Under the pieces are notes generated by a model. That model did no database searches. It saw only the letters and a program-made list of their open reading frames with translations, and was not told where the DNA came from. Source: Candidatus Latescibacterota bacterium (GTDB lineage: Bacteria > Krumholzibacteriota > Krumholzibacteriia > Krumholzibacteriales > WJIX01). Taken from it: a DNA stretch of 7,940 bases. Position numbers and translations under genes: made by a program. Within the stretch, counting starts at the first letter, position 1; the number at the start of each line of letters is the position of its first letter. This document shows, piece after piece, positions 1-6,777 of this stretch. The stretch spans positions 1 to 7,940 of the forward strand of contig DAOWMJ010000094.1 in assembly GCA_030643145.1 (NCBI GenBank), written 5' to 3'.

Positions 1-354
1 CGTCGGCTGTCCCCGGCGAAAATCATGATCATCGATAATATCATCGTGAATCAGAGTGGCTGTATGAATAAGCTCCACAGCAAATCCCGAAGCGACAGAT
101 TTTTCGCGGTCGCCGTCTGAATTCCTGGCGGCCAGAAAAAGCACGTTTGGACGCAATCTCTTGCCGGGATTACTGATCAATGAATCGCATATTTTATCCA
201 ACAAGGAAACATCCGACCTGAGAGCCGATTTAAGTCTCTTTTCAAGGGAATCAAGCTCGTACTTGAGGGCTGATTTTATTGGATCGAGGTTAATATCATC
301 CGAGTTATCCGTCAAATCTATACTCAGTTCCTTTCCGAAAACTTGAAACGCCAT
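1..354 (-). CDS. ispB: Polyprenyl diphosphate synthase, IspB/HepT type (N-terminal part, cut by window edge)
   Basis: Trans-isoprenyl diphosphate synthase that condenses isopentenyl diphosphate onto an allylic primer to make the long side chain of respiratory quinones. Only the first 118 codons are in the window and the frame is open through base 1. The substrate-binding GKRLRP is at residues 64-69. The first aspartate-rich motif is at 103-109 (HDDIIDD, DDxxD type) and is followed by RRG at 113-115. The context HTATLIHDD...RRGQPT resembles long-chain synthases such as IspB more than farnesyl synthases. An in-frame TGA lies directly before the ATG, so the gene cannot start further upstream. 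The ATG has no clear Shine-Dalgarno sequence, and a TTG at residue 14 behind AAAGGA is a possible later start. It lies 94 bases after tatC on the same strand. The family call is firm; chain length and symbol are inferred. Confidence 0.9.
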   Translation of the reverse strand, partial: MAFQVFGKELSIDLTDNSDDINLDPIKSALKYELDSLEKRLKSALRSDVSLLDKICDSLISNPGKRLRPNVLFLAARNSDGDREKSVASGFAVELIHTATLIHDDIIDDHDFRRGQPT

Positions 355-448
355 TCAATACCAAAACAAACAACAATATCGTCACCCTTTAACATTGATC
401 ACTGGATTTTGAAATTTATCACTACTCTTGATATCATTCAAGCAGTTT

Positions 449-1192
449 TCAGTCTTTATTTTCTCTTCTTCCTCTCTTTCCGATATAGATTGAAAGAATA
501 ACACTAATAAAAAAAAGTATTATCAACGGTAGAGCCATAAGGAGTTGAGAAACAGGGTCGGGTGGTGTTAAAAGCGCCCCGGCGATAAAAACAACCAGCA
601 CAACCCAACGCCATTGTTTAAGCAGCTTCTCCGGAGAAATCACGCCCGCAACCGTCAGAAAGATAATTGCCAACGGCAATTGAAATACAATACCGAAGGT
701 AAAACAGAGCCTGCCCACAAAACTGAAATATTTTCCAACCGACAAAAGGGGCGATAACATCACAGTTCCGAACTTCATCAGGAAATCAAGAACTACCGGA
801 ATCATTATCCAGTATGCGAAGACTACCCCAAAGTAGAAAAGCACCGTTGAGGGAAAAACAAACGGGAAAATCGCTTTTTTTTCGCTTGAAAATAATCCCG
901 GTGATACAAACGCCCATATCCTGAATAAAATATATGGAAAAGATACAAGAAACCCGGCAATAAAACTGAGTTTCATACGAATCATAAACGCCTCGGCCGG
1001 AGCGTGAAAATAGAGGCTTTCCACAGGAATCCCGGCGAGAAGAAAATCGATCAGATGCCTTGAAAAAAACCACAGGACTATTGAAGCGCCCAACCAAACC
1101 GCTATAACAGATATTAACCCTGATCTTAATTCCTCGAGATGATCAAGGAACCCCATTTTTTTTAGTTCTTCATTCCTTTCTTCATCAGCCAA
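449..1192 (-). CDS. tatC: Sec-independent protein translocase subunit TatC
   Basis: Inner-membrane core and signal-peptide receptor of the twin-arginine translocase, which exports folded proteins. The 247-residue protein has six apparent membrane segments, near residues 24-43, 70-92, 107-131, 157-181, 195-210 and 214-236. Family hallmarks are HLEELR at 18-23, FPYILFRIWAFVSPGL ending at residue 100, and E104, equivalent to the signal-recognition glutamate of E. coli TatC. FGIVFQLP is at 166-173, with Gln171 where E. coli has Glu, a known variant. TPPDPVSQ at 209-216 precedes the last segment. The start is TTG, with GGGAGG four bases before it; the first in-frame ATG, at residue 13, would remove residues just ahead of the conserved motif. 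The gene starts 12 bases after the lipoprotein gene, suggesting co-transcription. No tatA or tatB is visible, so the partner subunits must be encoded elsewhere. Confidence 0.97.
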   Translation of the reverse strand: MADEERNEELKKMGFLDHLEELRSGLISVIAVWLGASIVLWFFSRHLIDFLLAGIPVESLYFHAPAEAFMIRMKLSFIAGFLVSFPYILFRIWAFVSPGLFSSEKKAIFPFVFPSTVLFYFGVVFAYWIMIPVVLDFLMKFGTVMLSPLLSVGKYFSFVGRLCFTFGIVFQLPLAIIFLTVAGVISPEKLLKQWRWVVLVVFIAGALLTPPDPVSQLLMALPLIILFFISVILSIYIGKRGRRENKD

Positions 1193-1204
1193 TTTTCCTC
1201 CCGA

Positions 1205-2050
1205 TCACTCTATAAATTCTATCTTGTCGTGGGAAAAAGTTGCTATATCTCTCGTTTCCTCCTTGGCTGTTTCCGGATTTATACCTGTCATTTTCCCCTT
1301 CATCTCAGATTTAATACTAGCAGTAACTAAATAACCGCCCTCCATTGCGATTTTAGCTTCAAAAGTGGATCTCTGAATCCCTTTTATTGTACCCCGCCCC
1401 GTCTTGCCGGTTACATCGACTTCGACACTACCGCTGATACAGGCAACCTCGATGCCCTTTTTCGACTCAAACCCTTTCAGAGTTAATAGGGCAAAACCTT
1501 TTGCAACCCCTGTTTCCGTGCTGTCATCAATCTCTTTCCTCCAACTTTCACCAATTCCGCAGGGTTCCTCCGGCAGTTCAAAAAACCAGCTTTCAGCAAA
1601 GTTCTTTAACTCATCTTTCGATAACCCGGGTATGAATCCCTTAACACTTTCAACTTCTCCCATTGATGATACTTCAACCTCAATTGTCTTTCCCACAGCC
1701 TTGACAGGACTTTGAAAAGTCTGAGTTTCTCCATCTTTTACCATTTTGGTATCCTGCTCAAGGCACTTTATTCTGATTATACTACCTTTATCTGTTTTAC
1801 TCTTTACGGAATGAACCACTCTATATGTGTTAACTATTCTAATATCCAATCCATAAAAGTTCATTTCTTTGGTATGACTCCCCTTATACTTGGATACCGC
1901 ACCCACCTCCGGAGTGAAACGCAGCTTGATTTTCCCACCCTTACCCTCAACCTCCCCGGGAGACGGAGATGAAGAACAATAAATGTTCAACAAAGCAAAA
2001 ACAGCAATTAGTGAAAAAAATGCTCTGAAGCGGCCAGACAAAAAACCCAT
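1205..2050 (-). CDS. Putative lipoprotein of unknown function, DUF6263-like
   Basis: I cannot assign a function. The 281-residue protein starts with a charged then hydrophobic leader (residues 5-24) followed by Cys25 and a Ser/Pro-rich linker (CSSSPSPGE), the usual look of an exported lipoprotein. The residues before the cysteine are Leu-Asn-Ile-Tyr, which does not fit the usual lipobox with a small residue at -1. The mature part is soluble and beta-rich in appearance, with short alternating strands ending in Gly or Lys. Two stretches, VEVSSMGEVESVKGF at 125-139 and LPEEPCGIGESW at 159-170, resemble the DUF6263 type of envelope proteins; this is from memory and unconfirmed by a search. The ATG has GGGAG six bases upstream. 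It sits 57 bases after nrdR and 12 bases before tatC, so it is probably part of the same transcription unit. Export and location are inferred. Confidence 0.8.
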   Translation of the reverse strand: MGFLSGRFRAFFSLIAVFALLNIYCSSSPSPGEVEGKGGKIKLRFTPEVGAVSKYKGSHTKEMNFYGLDIRIVNTYRVVHSVKSKTDKGSIIRIKCLEQDTKMVKDGETQTFQSPVKAVGKTIEVEVSSMGEVESVKGFIPGLSKDELKNFAESWFFELPEEPCGIGESWRKEIDDSTETGVAKGFALLTLKGFESKKGIEVACISGSVEVDVTGKTGRGTIKGIQRSTFEAKIAMEGGYLVTASIKSEMKGKMTGINPETAKEETRDIATFSHDKIEFIE

Positions 2051-2051
2051 A

Positions 2052-2073
2052 ATATTCTCCCTTCTCAGAATAT
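2052..2073 (-). promoter_or_regulatory. Hairpin enclosing the ribosome binding site of the lipoprotein gene
   Basis: The arms ATATTCT and AGAATAT form a perfect 7-bp inverted repeat around an 8-base loop. In the transcript the loop reads GAGAAGGG and the Shine-Dalgarno GGGAG runs from the loop into the 3' arm. The base of the stem lies one base from the ATG at 2050. The stem is AU-rich and so weak, which would make it sensitive to temperature or to a loop-binding factor. The repeat is seen directly; a regulatory role is inference. Confidence 0.4.
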
Positions 2074-2107
2074 CGAGTCACAGTACCAGAAACATCACAT
2101 AAATTAT

Positions 2108-2566
2108 CTACTTATCCTTTCCCAGAAGCCCCTTTAATTCCAAATGAAACTGCGAAATATCCTTAAAATCCCGATACACGGACGCAAAACGCACATAGGC
2201 AACCTGATCTATATCTACAAGCCTCTTCATAATCTCGTTGCCCAGTTCTTCGGTCGGAATTTCATCCCTTATACTGCTTGATACAGAACGCTCCACTCCA
2301 TCTATCAATCTCTCCAAGGTCTCCATAGAAACCGGACGTTTTTCGCATGCCCTGAGAAGACCATTAAGCATCTTCTCTCTTGAATAGCGCTCCCTGTTGC
2401 CATCCTTTTTCACAACCATCACTGGCCTTTGTTCAATACTTTCATAAGTTGTGAATCGATAACCACAGGCAAGGCATTCGCGGCGTCTTCTGATAGCTGA
2501 ATCATCACGGGTGGATCTACTGTCAACAACTTTATCTTCTTCATTACCGCATGCGGGACAACGCAA
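2108..2566 (-). CDS. nrdR: Transcriptional repressor NrdR
   Basis: Zinc- and nucleotide-binding repressor of ribonucleotide reductase operons. At 152 residues it has the usual length. The N-terminal zinc ribbon is intact, with Cys3/Cys6 (MRCPACG) and Cys31/Cys34 (ECLACGYRF), and contains the family's basic stretch IRRRREC. The ATP-cone follows from about residue 48 to 138, with VVKKDGNRERYSREKM near its start and VAYVRFASVYRDF at 122-134. The start is TTG, five bases after a strong AAAGGAGG; the next residues are the zinc ligands, so no later start is possible. It begins 18 bases after the dCMP deaminase gene. No NrdR-box pair (ACAC..A.AT..T..TGT type) was found by eye in the window, so its targets are presumably elsewhere. 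Confidence 0.97.
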   Translation of the reverse strand: MRCPACGNEEDKVVDSRSTRDDSAIRRRRECLACGYRFTTYESIEQRPVMVVKKDGNRERYSREKMLNGLLRACEKRPVSMETLERLIDGVERSVSSSIRDEIPTEELGNEIMKRLVDIDQVAYVRFASVYRDFKDISQFHLELKGLLGKDK

Positions 2567-2584
2567 ATTATCCTCCTTTACGGT

Positions 2585-3046
2585 TCAGATTTCCTCTGTA
2601 TCGGGCGTGGAATATAATGTCTCAATTCCTGCCTCATTTATAAGTTGTTCTCCGAGTTTGTCAGGATACTTTCTTCCAAGAACCAGTTTTTTGATACCCG
2701 CGTTAATAATCATCTTTGAGCAGGTGGAACACGGAGAATCGGTACAGTACATCGTAGCCCCTTCCATATTCACGCCTCCCCCCGCGGCCTGAATTATGGC
2801 ATTCTGTTCAGCATGAACTCCTCTGCATAATTCCTGTCTTTCACCCGATGGAATCTTCAGTTTTTCACGTAAGCACCCGATATCAAGACAATGCTTCAAC
2901 CCTCTGGGAGCTCCATTATAGCCGGTAGAAATTATCCTTTTGTTTATAACTATAATAGCCCCCACTTGTCGCCTGAGACATGTCGAGCGCTCAGCGACAA
3001 GATGGGTTATCTTCATAAAATATTCATCCCAGCTTGGTCTATCCAT
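2585..3046 (-). CDS. comEB: dCMP deaminase, ComEB type
   Basis: Cytoplasmic zinc enzyme that deaminates dCMP to dUMP, the substrate of thymidylate synthase. The 153-residue protein is one cytidine/deoxycytidylate deaminase domain. It begins RPSWDEYFM like other ComEB proteins, has GYNGAPRGLKHC at 42-53, and carries the active site as HAEQNAI (His78, catalytic Glu80) plus PCSTC (Cys106, Cys109). Additional cysteines at 53, 58 and 74 are typical of the family and may hold a second zinc. The ATG has GGAAG four bases upstream. It follows glyA after 122 bases and precedes nrdR by 18 bases, so both deoxynucleotide genes are probably co-transcribed. Despite the ComEB name, nothing here points to competence. 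I am confident of the enzyme class and substrate. Confidence 0.95.
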   Translation of the reverse strand: MDRPSWDEYFMKITHLVAERSTCLRRQVGAIIVINKRIISTGYNGAPRGLKHCLDIGCLREKLKIPSGERQELCRGVHAEQNAIIQAAGGGVNMEGATMYCTDSPCSTCSKMIINAGIKKLVLGRKYPDKLGEQLINEAGIETLYSTPDTEEI

Positions 3047-3168
3047 AAATCTTCCAAAATCAATAACAACCGGCCAAATTCACATACTACCAAGGCGATT
3101 GAACTTTAATAAAGATTCGCTCATTCCAATCAGAATATTCGGACTTTCCTTAAAAGCAAGCACCCGCA

Positions 3169-4422
3169 TTATATATAAATTGGAAAACTCCGGGTAAGTT
3201 CAAAAGACTTTTTTCTTACCTCCGCAAGCACATTTTCATCTTCCATATTTTCAAGAACCCGGACCAATAGCGCCCCAACCTCCTCCATTTCAGTTTCTTT
3301 CATACCTCGAGTCGTAAGCGCGGGAGTCCCAACCCTGATTCCCGATGTCACAAAAGGGCTCTGCTCATCAAAAGGAACCGTATTCTTGTTCACGGTAATT
3401 CCAGCTGTTTCCAGAGCTTTCTCCGCCGCTTTACCGGTTAATCCCTTATTTGACAAATCGATAAGAAAGAGGTGGTTGTCGGTTCCACCACTGACGATTT
3501 CAAATCCGTGATCTATTACATAAGAAGCGAGTTTGGCGGCGTTCGCCACAACTTGTTTCTGATATTCTTTAAATTCCTCTGTCATAGCTTCCTTAAAACA
3601 AACCGCTTTTGCCGCTATAACATGCATAAACGGCCCACCCTGAGTGCCCGGGAAATTCATTTTGTTTACACTCTTTTTATCCTTTTTGTGGCACAGGATA
3701 AATCCTCCTCTTGGTCCTCGAAGCGTCTTGTGAGTGGTTGAAGTTACAACATCAGCGTAGGGAATGGGGCTCGGGTGCACACCGGCGGCAATCAGGCCCG
3801 CAATATGGGCTATATCAACCATCATGACCGCCCCTACGTTATCACAGATTTTACGGATCCGTTCCCAGTCCCAGAACCGGGAATAAGCGCTGGCCCCGGA
3901 TACAATAAGTTTCGGCCTCTCCTTTTTAGCCTGCTCTTCAAGAGTGTCGTAATTCAAAGCCCCGGTTTCGCGATCAACCTCATAATGAACAACATCGAAA
4001 AACATGCCTGAAAAATTTACGGGATGCCCATGTGAAAGATGCCCTCCATGCAACAGACTTAAACCCATAATTTTATCGCCCGGCTTGATAAAAGCAAGAT
4101 AGGCGGTAATATTAGCCTGGGTTCCGGAGTGCGGTTGAACATTGGCGCTTTCGGCGCCGAAAAGCTCTCTGACCCTTCTGCGTGCCAACCTTTCAGCTTG
4201 ATCAACAAATTCACATCCTCCGTAATAACGCTTCCCAACATACCCTTCCGCGTATTTATTCTGCATTGGATTACTTAGAGCGGCAAGAACAGCCTTGCTT
4301 GTGAAATTCTCGCTGGCGATCATCTCAAGCTGATTTTCCTGCCGATCAAGTTCCCCTTTTACCGCTTCCATTATTTCAGGGTCTGTTTTTTCAAGATATT
4401 CAAAGAGATTTTCCTTAAACAT
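3169..4422 (-). CDS. glyA: Serine hydroxymethyltransferase
   Basis: PLP enzyme that interconverts serine plus tetrahydrofolate with glycine plus methylene-tetrahydrofolate, the main source of one-carbon units. At 417 residues it is the same length as E. coli GlyA. Visible hallmarks are MIASENF at 34-40, YAEGYVGKRYYGG at 57-69, HLSHG at 128-132, VDIAHIAGL at 202-210 (Asp203 for the PLP ring nitrogen), and the PLP-lysine motif VTSTTHKTLRGPRGG with Lys232. FPGTQGGPFMHVIAAKAV starts at 257. The ATG has a GAGAGG nine bases upstream. It begins 31 bases after rpiB. The 122-base gap to the deaminase gene holds no clear terminator, so read-through is likely. The protein appears complete and unremarkable. 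Confidence 0.98.
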   Translation of the reverse strand: MFKENLFEYLEKTDPEIMEAVKGELDRQENQLEMIASENFTSKAVLAALSNPMQNKYAEGYVGKRYYGGCEFVDQAERLARRRVRELFGAESANVQPHSGTQANITAYLAFIKPGDKIMGLSLLHGGHLSHGHPVNFSGMFFDVVHYEVDRETGALNYDTLEEQAKKERPKLIVSGASAYSRFWDWERIRKICDNVGAVMMVDIAHIAGLIAAGVHPSPIPYADVVTSTTHKTLRGPRGGFILCHKKDKKSVNKMNFPGTQGGPFMHVIAAKAVCFKEAMTEEFKEYQKQVVANAAKLASYVIDHGFEIVSGGTDNHLFLIDLSNKGLTGKAAEKALETAGITVNKNTVPFDEQSPFVTSGIRVGTPALTTRGMKETEMEEVGALLVRVLENMEDENVLAEVRKKSFELTRSFPIYI

Positions 4423-4453
4423 TATTTATCGCCTCTCTTAAACAAAATTTCTA

Positions 4454-4894
4454 TTAACGATTTTCATATTTATGAATCTTATTTATCCGTTTCAGGTGAC
4501 GTCCGCCCTCAAATGATGTTTCAAGCCATGTCTTCACAAGAGCTTCAATCGCGGGATCATTTCCGCTTTCCTCCGAAAGGGTAAGAACATTGGAATCATT
4601 ATGTAATCTGGTCATCCTGGCGTCCTGAACCGTTCTACACAGTGAGGCTCTCACTCCGGCGACTTTGTTCGCGGCAATTGACATTCCTATGCCGCTGCCG
4701 CATATCAGAATTCCACGCTCAACTTCTTCAGCGGCAACCTTCAGCGCTACAGGAATGGCAAAATCCGGGTAATCCACCGAATCTGTCCCGTGTGTACCTA
4801 AATCCAGGATGCCATACCCTTCCCTCTCAAGAAATTCCACAATTTTTTCTTTTAACGGAAACCCTCGATGGTCCGAGCCGACCGCCACTTTCAT
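4454..4894 (-). CDS. rpiB: Ribose-5-phosphate isomerase B
   Basis: Interconverts ribose 5-phosphate and ribulose 5-phosphate in the pentose phosphate pathway; some relatives act on other sugar phosphates (LacAB/RpiB family). I chose the ATG at 4894, giving 146 residues beginning MKVAVGSDHRG as is typical, with AAAGGA eight bases upstream; a TTG seven codons earlier would swallow that site. Asp8 and His9 of SDHRG, DYPD at 41-44, the catalytic cysteine loop CGSGIGMSIAANK from Cys65, HND at 98-100 (ring-opening histidine) and the phosphate-binding GGRH at 130-133 are all present. It follows ilvE after 26 bases and precedes glyA by 31. Pairing with glyA and a YwlE-type phosphatase is also seen in Bacillus subtilis. 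Confidence 0.96.
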   Translation of the reverse strand: MKVAVGSDHRGFPLKEKIVEFLEREGYGILDLGTHGTDSVDYPDFAIPVALKVAAEEVERGILICGSGIGMSIAANKVAGVRASLCRTVQDARMTRLHNDSNVLTLSEESGNDPAIEALVKTWLETSFEGGRHLKRINKIHKYENR

Positions 4895-4920
4895 GGAATC
4901 AGTCCTTTCATGCAATCAAA

Positions 4921-5850
4921 TTAATCCTCATAAACAAAATCCAGCCAATCTAATCTTTCTTCAACTTCAGCGTTGATCACCTTGAAGAAGAGCTCCTGCA
5001 ATTCAGTGGTTATAGGACCGCGTTTGCCTTCTCCGATTTGAATCTTGTCGATACTCCTGATGGGACTTATCTCAGCTGCGGTTCCGGTAAAGAAGACCTC
5101 GTCCGCTATATAAAGCATCTCTCTGGGGACCAGGTTCTCAATTACTTCATATCCAAGTTCTTCAGCCAGTTCTATAACCGTGTTTCGCGTAATACCCGGA
5201 AGAACACTCGCTCCCAGAGGAGGGGTATAGAGCTTGCCATCCTGAACAAGGAAAATATTTTCGCCGCTTCCTTCACTGACATAACCATTCACGTCAAGAG
5301 CTATCCCCTCAACGTAACCATTTTTGATAGCCTCCATTTTTATCAGCTGGGAATTCATATAATTGGCTCCGGCTTTCGCCAGCGCCGGAAACGTGTTTGG
5401 AGCAATTCTATCCCATGAAGAAACACAGACATCAACTCCCTGCTCAAGGGCTTCAGGACCAAGATACTTGCCCCATTCCCATACTACTATGAAAGAATTA
5501 ACAGGATTATTAAAGGGATTTACCCCCAGCTCATAATATCCCCTGTAAACGAGGGGCCTTATATAACATTCCTTCATATTATTCTTTCTGACTGTTTCAA
5601 AGCAGGCCTCTATAAATTCCCGCTTAGGTATTTCCGGTTGCATTCTGTACATCTTGGCCGAGTTATAGAGCCTTTTTATATGGGGCTCGAGCCGAAAAAC
5701 TGCCGGCCCTTTCTTCGTGTTATAACATCTTATTCCCTCAAACACAGATGAGCCATAATGAATAACATGCGAGCAGACATGAATGTTCGCGTCATCCCAG
5801 TCAACAAACTTTCCATCCATCCATATCTTGTCTGACTTTTGTAAACCCAT
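4921..5850 (-). CDS. ilvE: Branched-chain amino acid aminotransferase
   Basis: PLP fold-type IV transaminase for the last step of leucine, isoleucine and valine synthesis, using glutamate as amino donor. The chosen ATG gives 309 residues, matching E. coli IlvE, with GGGAG seven bases upstream; a TTG seven codons earlier would place that site inside the gene. Motifs include HYGSSVFEGIR at 31-41, the PLP lysine Lys159 in ALAKAGANYMNSQ, Glu193 with SGENIF to residue 200, LPGITR at 217-222 and FFTGTAAEI at 253-261. A D-amino-acid transaminase or aminodeoxychorismate lyase is less likely given length and these motifs. It is the first gene after the promoter at 5932-5960 and probably heads the unit that continues into rpiB and glyA. 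Confidence 0.96.
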   Translation of the reverse strand: MGLQKSDKIWMDGKFVDWDDANIHVCSHVIHYGSSVFEGIRCYNTKKGPAVFRLEPHIKRLYNSAKMYRMQPEIPKREFIEACFETVRKNNMKECYIRPLVYRGYYELGVNPFNNPVNSFIVVWEWGKYLGPEALEQGVDVCVSSWDRIAPNTFPALAKAGANYMNSQLIKMEAIKNGYVEGIALDVNGYVSEGSGENIFLVQDGKLYTPPLGASVLPGITRNTVIELAEELGYEVIENLVPREMLYIADEVFFTGTAAEISPIRSIDKIQIGEGKRGPITTELQELFFKVINAEVEERLDWLDFVYED

Positions 5851-5899
5851 TTTCACACTCCCTCTTAACAAATAGCTCTTTTACTTCCCATGTAAGAAC

Positions 5900-5919
5900 C
5901 CGGTGGAACAAACCACCCG
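5900..5919 (-). promoter_or_regulatory. Hairpin in the ilvE leader
   Basis: In the transcript GGTGG and CCACC form a 5-bp GC-rich stem with a 6-base loop (core 5902-5917); one further C-G pair forms after a C-C mismatch. It lies near the predicted 5' end of the ilvE message, about 50 bases before the ATG. No U-run follows, so it is not an intrinsic terminator. It could stabilise the 5' end or be a protein site; it could also be chance. Confidence 0.35.
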
Positions 5920-5931
5920 CGACTAGCGCTG

Positions 5932-5960
5932 ATTATAGAAATAAGTAACAATTCTTACAA
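5932..5960 (-). promoter_or_regulatory. Predicted sigma-70 type promoter for ilvE and downstream genes
   Basis: On the minus strand a perfect -10 TATAAT (5937-5932) lies 17 bases from a -35 TTGTAA (5960-5955, four of six consensus bases). AT-rich DNA and a 10-bp palindrome, AGTTTAAACT at 5971-5980, lie just upstream. The expected start of transcription near 5925 gives a leader of about 75 bases before the ilvE ATG. No other equally good promoter was noticed between here and the left edge, so it may serve the whole block. Confidence 0.6.
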
Positions 5961-6044
5961 CAACAATTTCAGTTTAAACTATAAATTACACAATATCGTA
6001 AAACAACCTGTCCGTCCGGGCGCAAAACAGCGCTCGTGTGTGTA

Positions 6045-6063
6045 GATAAAAACTGATTTTATC
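6045..6063 (-). other. AT-rich inverted repeat after the ywlE-like gene
   Basis: GATAAAA and TTTTATC form a perfect 7-bp stem with a 5-base loop, starting 8 bases after the phosphatase stop codon. The position suits a transcript end, but the stem is AT-rich and has no U-tract after it. It may be a weak terminator, an RNA-stabilising stem or chance. Confidence 0.3.
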
Positions 6064-6071
6064 CCGCTTAA

Positions 6072-6551
6072 TTACCCAGATATATCACCCCCCAAATTAA
6101 ATCTCTTCACAAGATAATCTTTCAATATATTTGTAAGATAATCAATCTCATCTTTGACTCCAATGTAAACTTCCCTATCCCCTCCGACTGGATCATTAAT
6201 GTCGGGAGTTTCCCTTTCAGGATCCAGTTCTCCAAGGACTATCACCCTCGATTCAGCATCCGGATCGATCGCCAGCACGGCCGATTTATGCCGCGATGTC
6301 ATAGCTACGACAAGGACGGAATTACTTATATTCTCCCGGGTCAATCCGGTAGTCCTGTGAGAAGACAGATCGATTCCTATTTCGGAAAGAACACTTATCG
6401 CGAGAGAAGAAGCAGGTTGACCATTCCGGGCGAATATACCGGATGACGCGAAGGTAATATTATTTAAATCAGCCATTTTCTTTCTTGCTATGGCCTCAGC
6501 CATCGGGCTTCTGCATGTATTCCCCGTACAAACAAAAAGCACTTTTCCCAA
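6072..6551 (-). CDS. ywlE: Low-molecular-weight protein phosphatase, YwlE-like
   Basis: Cytoplasmic cysteine-dependent phosphatase of the low-molecular-weight tyrosine phosphatase fold. The P-loop CTGNTCRS starts at Cys8 with Arg14; the general-acid region is NDPVGG with Asp120. Thr12 sits where the arginine phosphatase YwlE has a threonine and many tyrosine phosphatases have isoleucine, so protein-arginine phosphatase activity is plausible but inferred. I chose the TTG at 6551, six bases after GAGGAG, giving 159 residues beginning MGKVLFVCTGN as in the family. A TTG 16 codons earlier lies almost at the predicted transcription start and adds residues not typical of the family. The gene stands 221 bases before ilvE. 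I see no McsB-type arginine kinase in the window. Confidence 0.92.
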   Translation of the reverse strand: MGKVLFVCTGNTCRSPMAEAIARKKMADLNNITFASSGIFARNGQPASSLAISVLSEIGIDLSSHRTTGLTRENISNSVLVVAMTSRHKSAVLAIDPDAESRVIVLGELDPERETPDINDPVGGDREVYIGVKDEIDYLTNILKDYLVKRFNLGGDISG

Positions 6552-6607
6552 TACTCTCTCCTCGCAAGGGTTAAATAAAAATCGCTTCACCCCTTCCAAC
6601 CGGTTTC

Positions 6608-6637
6608 AAAATAGCCTGTTTACCATACTACTGTCAA
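6608..6637 (-). promoter_or_regulatory. Predicted sigma-70 type promoter for the ywlE-like gene
   Basis: On the minus strand a perfect -35 TTGACA (6637-6632) is separated by 18 bases from -10 TATTTT (6613-6608). Transcription would start near 6601, about 50 bases before the chosen TTG start and only one or two bases before the longer alternative, which supports the shorter protein. Confidence 0.65.
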
Positions 6638-6777
6638 GCGGGACAAATAAACCTGTGTTAATAGAGTGACACTTTTAGCTTGTTTGTATTCCACATTCTG
6701 TTTTACCATTGGCAATTGAGTCACGTGCAGACCAGCTTTGCATAATAGTAAGAGGAGTTAAGAAAAGGAGCTATATA

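Noticed and set aside
161..346. Plus-strand open frame opposite the polyprenyl synthase
   Set aside because: It is antisense to a gene with clear family motifs and has no ribosome binding site or recognisable content.
3047..3168. Internal promoter (TTGCTT, 16 bases, TATTCT) between glyA and the dCMP deaminase gene
   Set aside because: Both elements match consensus poorly and it cannot be separated from chance.
5038..5418. 126-codon plus-strand open frame opposite ilvE
   Set aside because: It is antisense to conserved ilvE sequence; its length reflects codon bias of the real gene.
5900..5919. T-box-like GGGTGG in the ilvE leader
   Set aside because: The conserved T-box bases after it (ACCGCG) and a downstream terminator are missing, and the leader is too short for the specifier stem.
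5851..5925. Possible attenuation leader peptide before ilvE (GTG frame beginning Val-Val-Cys, or an 8-codon ATG frame)
   Set aside because: Neither has a Shine-Dalgarno sequence or a run of Leu, Ile or Val codons, and no terminator/antiterminator pair follows.
6018..6034. GCGC hairpin between the phosphatase and ilvE as an intrinsic terminator
   Set aside because: The stem is only four pairs and the U-rich stretch lies too far away.
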